Assembly: GCA_900320845.1 (NCBI GenBank)
Contig: ONTS01000015.1
Span: 1-56,089 of the forward strand
Length of the DNA: 56,089 nucleotides
Direction of reading: 5' to 3'
DNA from: an uncultured Prevotellaceae bacterium
GTDB taxonomy: Bacteria; Bacteroidota; Bacteroidia; Bacteroidales; Bacteroidaceae
The position numbers and the translations under genes are program-made. Numbering within the stretch: position 1 is the first letter of the stretch; each line of letters begins with the position of its first letter. The notes under the pieces were generated by a model that was given only the letters and a program-made list of their open reading frames with translations, had not been told where the DNA came from and did no database searches. This document shows positions 50,622 through 56,089 of this stretch, in pieces.

Positions 50622-51710
50622 CTACTGAGGAAACTGGCTAAACAATCGTTTGTGGCGGAAGTAGTATTGCCATAATACAACGATGTCCGGAGCTGATGAT
50701 GGGGTAGGGGTGAAACCTTGCTCCGCCAGCAATAATGCTTCGTTGGGAAAATCTTCACGCCATTGTTTAAAATCTTTTCGAGCCTTGCGTATAGCCTTGA
50801 ATTCTTTTATGTTACGGTCTAAAATTAAAGCTTTCCATGCTGCCACGTTGTCGAGAAGCCAACGCATACGCATGACACGTCGGCATTGGGCAGGAAGAAG
50901 ACATTTATGCAACATGGTAAGATTGTTGCGGAAATTCAAGTAGGTCTTTTGGGGATTTCCTTGAGGCAGTGTTCCACCACCAAGGTGATAAACAGTGCTC
51001 TGCGGCACGCAGGCGATAGTGCGTCCACGCAAACGCAGACGCCAGCAGAGGTCAATCTCTTCGAAATGAGCAAAGAAACGAGCATCGAGTCCCCCTGACA
51101 CACGATAGTCGGAGGCACGAATGAAGAGACACGCACCCGTAGCCCAATCTACAGATATAGGCTGTTCGTATTGCCCCTTATCACTTTCCACCACATCGAA
51201 AACTCTTCCTCGACAGTAGGCATAGCCGTAACGGTCGAGCATGCCTCCAGCAGCACCAGCATATTCAAACATAGAGTGGTTGATTGCAGAAAGCAGTTTT
51301 GGCTGACATGCTGCAGTGTCGGGATGGGCATCCATATATTCCCGTAAGGGCTGCAACCAGTGCGGTGTCACCTCAACATCGCTATTGAGCAGTACGTAAT
51401 AGGCGGCCTCAACCTGAGCCAAGGCTCGATTATACCCTTCGGCAAAGCCATAGTTTCGGTCAAGTTCTATCAACTCAACCATAGGGAAGTGTTCGCGAAG
51501 CATGGCGAGCGAGTCGTCGGTGGACCCGTTGTCAGCTACGATGATACGTGCAGCAGCTGCCGAATGCTCTACGACAGAAGGCAGATACTCTGCCAACATG
51601 CTACTGCCGTTCCAGTTGAGGATGACAACGGCAATATCTTTTAGTAAATGATCAGTTGCTATAGTTGCCTGTTGGGTCATAGGGTAGGGTTTATCAATAG
51701 TGAGATTCAT
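50622..51710 (-). CDS. Glycosyltransferase family 2 (rhamnosyltransferase-like)
   Basis: A 362-residue GT-A enzyme. 'IAVVILNWNGSSMLAEYLPSV' (26-46), 'RIIVADNGSTDDSLAML' (about 55-71), 'RNYGFAEGYNRAL' (about 84-96), the DXD-like 'LLNSDVEVTP' and 'FFAHFEEIDLCWRLRLRG' (about 218-235) match dTDP-Rha-type GT2 enzymes found in cell-surface glycan synthesis. The acceptor is unknown. It starts 44 bp after mtaB ends and may share its transcript. Confidence 0.88.
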   Translation of the reverse strand: MNLTIDKPYPMTQQATIATDHLLKDIAVVILNWNGSSMLAEYLPSVVEHSAAAARIIVADNGSTDDSLAMLREHFPMVELIELDRNYGFAEGYNRALAQVEAAYYVLLNSDVEVTPHWLQPLREYMDAHPDTAACQPKLLSAINHSMFEYAGAAGGMLDRYGYAYCRGRVFDVVESDKGQYEQPISVDWATGACLFIRASDYRVSGGLDARFFAHFEEIDLCWRLRLRGRTIACVPQSTVYHLGGGTLPQGNPQKTYLNFRNNLTMLHKCLLPAQCRRVMRMRWLLDNVAAWKALILDRNIKEFKAIRKARKDFKQWREDFPNEALLLAEQGFTPTPSSAPDIVVLWQYYFRHKRLFSQFPQ

Positions 51711-51754
51711 CGAGTGCTAATATGTTACACCATTATATATTATATAAGGCAAGG

Positions 51755-53086
51755 CTACTTTATGTTCATTTCTGTTACCGTCAGTGCAGAGCAGTCGTCA
51801 TTGGCAGGTCCTAACACGACATCTATCAGCTGGTTGTCGTGGTGTGACAACCGATCATCGGCAGGAAACTCCACACGGATGTAATTTTCTGTGAATCCGT
51901 GCATGACACCATCGCGCACCGCACTTTCAAGTAACACTTTAACTCTTACTCCTATATGCTCATTATAAAATGCTTTCCGCTTCTGTTCAGAGACACTTAT
52001 CAGGCGATGAACACGCTCTTTCTTTTCTTCTTCGCTTACAACGTGTGGTATCTTCAGAGCAGCTGTGCCAGGACGTTCGCTATAAGGAAAGACATGAAGT
52101 TGTGTGACTGGCAGACTGTCTATGAAGCTTTCAGACTGTTGGAAGAGCTCTTCTGTCTCGCCTCTCATACCCACCATAATATCGACACCAATAAAAGCAT
52201 GCGGCATAAAGTGTTTGATGCGTGCCACCTTGTCAGCAAAGAGCACTGTGTCATAGCGTCGGTGCATCAGTTTGAGCACCGTATCGGAGCCACACTGCAA
52301 CGGCAGGTGAAAGTGGGGCATGAAGGCACGGCTTTGCGCACAATATTCTATGAGTGCATCGTCGAGCAGGTCGGGCTCTATGCTGCTGATACGATAGCGT
52401 TGAATGCCAGACACCTGATCAAGCGCACGGACGAGATCGACGAAGGTCTCTGTTGTGCCATAACCGAAATGCCCGATATTGACACCAGTAAGCACAATCT
52501 CTTTACCACCTTGGTTTGCTACCTGTTCAGCCTGGCTTACCAAAGACGCAATGCTGGGATTACGGCTATGTCCGCGTGCAAAAGGTATGGTGCAATAGGT
52601 GCAATAGTAGTTGCAGCCATCCTGTACTTTGAGGAAGTAGCGTGTACGGTTACCACGCGAACAACTCGGTGCAAAGGTGTCAATCTTCTTACTGCGCATA
52701 CATGCGTGTTCAGTTTGTTGCCCATTGGCAGCGTCTTGTTGACGTTGTTGCATAACCCCCCTGATGATGTCGGCAGCATGGGCTTTCTCATTGGCCCCCA
52801 GCACCAATGCCACGCCATCCATTTTTGCCAACTGCTCGGCAGAGAGGTGGGCATAACATCCCATGACCACCACTACAGCATGAGGGTGGCCACGCACCAA
52901 ACGGCGTATGACCTGACGGCATTTAGTCTCTGCCATGGCAGTGACGGCACATGTATTGACAACACAGAGGTCAGCCTGCTCGCCTTTGGCCACACGGCTG
53001 ATGCCATGCGCAGCCAACCGCTCGGCTAAAGTAGAGGTCTCGGCAAAGTTTAGTTTGCATCCTAATGTGGCATACACAGCTTTCAT
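51755..53086 (-). CDS. mtaB: tRNA (t6A37-C2)-methylthiotransferase MtaB
   Basis: A 443-residue radical-SAM methylthiotransferase converting t6A to ms2t6A at A37. An N-terminal UPF0004 domain has Cys ligands (C10 in 'TLGCKLNFAET', another in 'VVNTCAVTA', another in 'VVVMGCYAH'); the radical-SAM CX3CX2C is in 'GCNYYCTYCTIPFARG' near 160; 'LTGVNIGHFG' and a C-terminal TRAM domain follow. Short N-terminal linkers and the 'ATLGCKLN' start fit MtaB rather than MiaB. A -7 box lies upstream (53167-53174). Confidence 0.94.
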   Translation of the reverse strand: MKAVYATLGCKLNFAETSTLAERLAAHGISRVAKGEQADLCVVNTCAVTAMAETKCRQVIRRLVRGHPHAVVVVMGCYAHLSAEQLAKMDGVALVLGANEKAHAADIIRGVMQQRQQDAANGQQTEHACMRSKKIDTFAPSCSRGNRTRYFLKVQDGCNYYCTYCTIPFARGHSRNPSIASLVSQAEQVANQGGKEIVLTGVNIGHFGYGTTETFVDLVRALDQVSGIQRYRISSIEPDLLDDALIEYCAQSRAFMPHFHLPLQCGSDTVLKLMHRRYDTVLFADKVARIKHFMPHAFIGVDIMVGMRGETEELFQQSESFIDSLPVTQLHVFPYSERPGTAALKIPHVVSEEEKKERVHRLISVSEQKRKAFYNEHIGVRVKVLLESAVRDGVMHGFTENYIRVEFPADDRLSHHDNQLIDVVLGPANDDCSALTVTEMNIK

Positions 53087-53166
53087 AGCTCAAATAACCT
53101 GGTAAGTAGCGTTTACATGCTATGCCATAAATGGCTTTGGAAGCATGTTGCAACCGATTTCGGCTG

Positions 53167-53174
53167 CAAAATTA
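53167..53174 (-). promoter_or_regulatory. -7 box of mtaB
   Basis: TAATTTTG on the minus strand, about 80 nt before the mtaB ATG. Confidence 0.45.
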
Positions 53175-53193
53175 AAACAAAAGTTTGCTTTTA

Positions 53194-53225
53194 TTTGTCA
53201 GTGAATGATTTTTATTCTACATTTG
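53194..53225 (+). promoter_or_regulatory. ppdK promoter
   Basis: TTTG (53194-53197), 20 nt, TACATTTG (53218-53225), 74 nt before the ppdK ATG. Confidence 0.8.
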
Positions 53226-53299
53226 CAGCAATGTACGCGTATCAGTGCATATATCGTATCAAATTTAAATCAACTCATCAATAACCCATTTTTTAATTT

Positions 53300-56020
53300 A
53301 TGAATCAAAAACGAGTTTACACCTTCGGCAATGGAAAGGCTGAAGGAAACGCATCAATGCGTGAACAACTGGGTGGAAAGGGTGCAAACCTTGCTGAGAT
53401 GAACCTTATCGGAGTGCCCGTGCCTCCAGGTTTCACCATCACCACAGACTGCTGCAACGAGTACTACCAAGTAGGTCAGGAGAAAATCAAAGAGTTGCTG
53501 CAAGAAGAAGTTAATGCTGCCGTTAAACACATTGAAGAACTGATGAATTCAAAGTTCGGAGATGTTGAGAATCCCCTGCTTGTCAGTGTTCGTTCTGGCG
53601 CACGTGCTTCTATGCCTGGTATGATGGATACCATCCTGAACCTCGGTCTGAATGACGAGGTTGCCGAAGGCATGGTAAAGAAAACCAACAACCCACACTT
53701 CGTTTACGACTCCTATCGCCGCTTTGTTCAGATGTATGGCGACGTGGTGCTCGAGATGAAGCCCGTAAACAAGGAAGATATTGATCCGTTTGAGGAGATT
53801 ATCGAGCAAGTGAAGGCTGAACGCGGCATCAAACTGGACAAGGACCTGAGCGTAGAAGAGTTGCAGAAACTCGTTAAGCTCTTCAAGGCTGCCATCAAGG
53901 AGCGCACCGGTAACGACTTCCCCAACGATCCTATCGAACAGCTCTGGGGTGCTATCTGCGCTGTATTCCGCAGCTGGATGAACGAGCGCGCCATCCTCTA
54001 TCGTAAGATGGAAGGTATACCCGACGAGTGGGGTACAGCCGTTTCTGTTATGGCAATGGTATTCGGTAACATGGGTGATACCTCTGCTACTGGCGTATGC
54101 TTCAGCCGTGACGCTGCTAATGGTGAGAACATCTTCAACGGTGAGTATCTCGTAAATGCTCAGGGTGAGGACGTGGTAGCCGGTATCCGCACACCGCAAC
54201 AGATTACTAAGGAAGGCAGTCAGCGCTGGGCAGAACGTGCCGGTATCAGCGAAGAAGAGCGTAAAGCGACCTATCCTTCAATGGAGGAAGCAATGCCCGA
54301 AATCTACGCAGAGCTCAATGGCATTCAGGAAAAGCTGGAGAAGCACTACCATGACATGCAGGATATGGAGTTCACCGTACAGGAAGGCAAACTGTGGTTC
54401 CTGCAGACACGTAACGGTAAACGTACAGGTGCCGCTATGGTGAAGATCGCTATCGACCTTCTCCACGAAGGCATGATTGACGAAAAGACCGCCATCATGC
54501 GCTGCGAGCCCAATAAGCTGGACGAGCTACTGCACCCGGTATTCGATAAGATGGCTCTGTCAAAGGCTCAGGTTATCGCACAGGGTCTGCCCGCAAGCCC
54601 CGGTGCTGCATGTGGTCAGATTGTATTCCACGCTGATGATGCTAAAGAGTGGCACGAGGATGGACACAAGGTGATTCTCGTTCGTATTGAGACCTCGCCC
54701 GAAGACCTCGCCGGTATGGCTGCTGCAGAGGGTATCCTCACTGCAAGAGGCGGAATGACCTCACACGCTGCCGTTGTAGCTCGTGGTATGGGTAAGTGCT
54801 GCGTCAGCGGTGTTGGTTCACTCAATGTTGACTATAAAGCAAAGACCGTTGAAATCGACGGCGTTGTATATAAGGAAGGTGATTACCTCTCACTGAACGG
54901 TACAACAGGTCAGGTTTACGCTGGTGAGATTCCTACTAAGGCTGCTGAACTCTCTGGAGACTTCAAAGAGCTGATGGATCTCTGCGACAAGTACACCAAG
55001 CTGTTTGTTCGCACCAATGCCGACACTCCGCACGACGCACAGGTTGCTCGTAACTTCGGCGCTCGCGGTATCGGTCTGACACGTACAGAGCACATGTTCT
55101 TCGAGGATAAGAAGATCGTAGCAATGCGTGAGATGATTCTGTCCAACACTACTGAAGGTCGTGAGAAGGCACTTGCCAAACTGCTTCCTTATCAGAAGGC
55201 TGACTTCAAGGGTATCCTCGAGGCTATGGATGGCTATCCAGTAAACATCCGTCTGCTTGACCCGCCTCTCCACGAGTTCGTTCCCCACGATGCAGCTGGA
55301 CAGGAGACTATGGCTCAGGAAATGGGCGTTAGCGTTGAGACCATCCGTCGTCGCGTTGAGAGCCTCTCTGAGAACAATCCTATGCTCGGACACCGTGGCT
55401 GCCGTCTCGGTATCACATTCCCCGAGATTACCGCTATGCAGACACGCGCTATCCTTTCTGCTGCCTGCGAACTGAAGAAGGAAGGTAAGAACCCGATGCC
55501 AGAAATCATGGTGCCCCTTATCGGTATCCTGCACGAGCTGAAGCAGCAGAAGGAAATCATCCAGAAAGTTGCTAAAGAGGTGTTCGCAGAATATGGTATC
55601 GAAGTAGAATTCGAAATCGGTACTATGATCGAGATTCCGCGTGCTGCTCTGACAGCAGACCGTATCGCAGAAGAAGCTCAGTACTTCTCATTCGGTACCA
55701 ATGACCTCACACAGATGACCTTCGGTTATAGCCGTGACGACATCGCATCGTTCCTGCCCGTTTACCTCGACAAGAAGATTCTGAAGGTAGACCCGTTCCA
55801 GGTTCTCGACCAGAATGGTGTAGGACAGCTCGTTAAGATGGCCGTTGAAAAGGGTCGCGCCGTACGTCCCACCTTGCGCACCGGTATCTGCGGTGAGCAC
55901 GGAGGTGAACCCAGCTCAGTGAAGTTCTGTGCTAAGATAGGTCTCGACTATGCATCTTGCTCACCTTTCCGCGTGCCTATTGCACGTCTGGCCGCCGCAC
56001 AGGCAGCAGTTGAGGAATAA
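53300..56020 (+). CDS. ppdK: Pyruvate, phosphate dikinase
   Basis: A 906-residue enzyme interconverting ATP + phosphate + pyruvate and AMP + PPi + PEP. The three parts are visible: ATP-grasp domain (about 1-380, with 'GGKGANLAEMN' at 25-35), swivelling phosphohistidine domain (H489 in GGMTSHAAVVARGMGK) and the TIM-barrel PEP domain (about 560-900, with the catalytic Cys at 864 in GICGEHGGEP and 'FGTNDLTQMTFGYSRDD'). It is about 30 residues longer than the Clostridium symbiosum enzyme. It connects with nifJ in pyruvate/PEP metabolism. It has its own promoter and terminator. Confidence 0.98.
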   Translation: MNQKRVYTFGNGKAEGNASMREQLGGKGANLAEMNLIGVPVPPGFTITTDCCNEYYQVGQEKIKELLQEEVNAAVKHIEELMNSKFGDVENPLLVSVRSGARASMPGMMDTILNLGLNDEVAEGMVKKTNNPHFVYDSYRRFVQMYGDVVLEMKPVNKEDIDPFEEIIEQVKAERGIKLDKDLSVEELQKLVKLFKAAIKERTGNDFPNDPIEQLWGAICAVFRSWMNERAILYRKMEGIPDEWGTAVSVMAMVFGNMGDTSATGVCFSRDAANGENIFNGEYLVNAQGEDVVAGIRTPQQITKEGSQRWAERAGISEEERKATYPSMEEAMPEIYAELNGIQEKLEKHYHDMQDMEFTVQEGKLWFLQTRNGKRTGAAMVKIAIDLLHEGMIDEKTAIMRCEPNKLDELLHPVFDKMALSKAQVIAQGLPASPGAACGQIVFHADDAKEWHEDGHKVILVRIETSPEDLAGMAAAEGILTARGGMTSHAAVVARGMGKCCVSGVGSLNVDYKAKTVEIDGVVYKEGDYLSLNGTTGQVYAGEIPTKAAELSGDFKELMDLCDKYTKLFVRTNADTPHDAQVARNFGARGIGLTRTEHMFFEDKKIVAMREMILSNTTEGREKALAKLLPYQKADFKGILEAMDGYPVNIRLLDPPLHEFVPHDAAGQETMAQEMGVSVETIRRRVESLSENNPMLGHRGCRLGITFPEITAMQTRAILSAACELKKEGKNPMPEIMVPLIGILHELKQQKEIIQKVAKEVFAEYGIEVEFEIGTMIEIPRAALTADRIAEEAQYFSFGTNDLTQMTFGYSRDDIASFLPVYLDKKILKVDPFQVLDQNGVGQLVKMAVEKGRAVRPTLRTGICGEHGGEPSSVKFCAKIGLDYASCSPFRVPIARLAAAQAAVEE

Positions 56021-56048
56021 TCGAAAGATGCTGAAAATCAGTTACATA

Positions 56049-56089
56049 AAGGGCAAGTATCTGGGAAACAGGTACTTGCCCTTAATTTT
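56049..56089 (+). terminator. ppdK terminator
   Basis: AAGGGCAAGTA (56049-56059) pairs perfectly with TACTTGCCCTT (56073-56083), followed by AATTTT to the window end. Confidence 0.82.

Noticed and set aside
51956-53029. A 357-codon plus-strand frame opposite mtaB
   Set aside because: It is a long shadow of mtaB; the minus-strand frame has clear radical-SAM motifs, the shadow has none.

Overview
The window looks like a chromosomal segment of a Bacteroidales bacterium, most likely Prevotellaceae. The evidence is the repeated promoter form TTTG-N18-22-TAnnTTTG, the near absence of Shine-Dalgarno sites, a Bacteroidetes-type small SRP RNA, a type IX secretion plug-like protein (DUF5103), an oxygen-sensitive metabolism (pyruvate:ferredoxin oxidoreductase, indolepyruvate oxidoreductase, anaerobic RNR activase, pyruvate phosphate dikinase), and protein sequences that read like Prevotella. 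Species cannot be assigned from the sequence alone.

Layout. 1-272: end of an IS1182-like insertion sequence with the start of its transposase. 476-2761 (-): acyl-CoA carboxylase/methylmalonyl-CoA decarboxylase genes (mmdA, a small subunit-like gene, biotin carrier). 2897-6850 (-): lepA, a nucleotidyltransferase, a Crp-like regulator and a Nudix hydrolase. 6942-7209 (+): SRP RNA and tRNA-Thr. 7428-8681: EamA transporter, then tRNA-Arg. 8791-15328: galE, ndk, an AlkD-like protein, DUF4298 and nifJ. 15425-20474 (-): nrdG, a glycosyltransferase, two exbD genes, a small membrane protein, exbB and DUF5103. 20654-25651: rlmD, an FAD protein, a zinc metallopeptidase and trmN6. 25732-31274 (+): nfeD, SPFH protein, WecB-like protein, SDR, DAHP synthase-chorismate mutase and an endonuclease/exonuclease/phosphatase protein. 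31292-33890 (-): a compact putative restriction-modification module. 33897-36079 (-): iorBA. 36187-36630 (+): a cobalamin riboswitch followed by a terminator and no gene. 36652-38769 (-): DUF805 protein, tRNA-Gln and an envelope protein. 39287-41210 (+): panC, panD, trmO. 41845-44909 (-): tsaD, map, smpB, DUF4375. 45092-50429 (+): LysM protein, beta-barrel protein, POT transporter, aminotransferase. 50622-53086 (-): glycosyltransferase, mtaB. 53300-56020 (+): ppdK.

Most of the window is conserved housekeeping and central metabolism: pyruvate/PEP and ferredoxin-linked enzymes, pantothenate synthesis, translation and tRNA modification. Three t6A-related enzymes (tsaD, trmO, mtaB) lie within about 12.5 kb of one another.

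The accessory or odd parts are: (i) an EcoRI-type adenine methyltransferase overlapping a DUF262-HNH nuclease gene and preceded by two tandem, related, long imperfect palindromes that resemble integron attC sites or a heavily structured leader; (ii) an orphan cobalamin riboswitch with its own promoter and terminator, which may be a B12-responsive non-coding RNA or the remnant of a deleted gene; (iii) a degenerate 22-nt tandem repeat family at two unlinked intergenic sites; (iv) an IS end directly downstream of the decarboxylase genes. Nothing was searched against a database; family names rest on recognised motifs.
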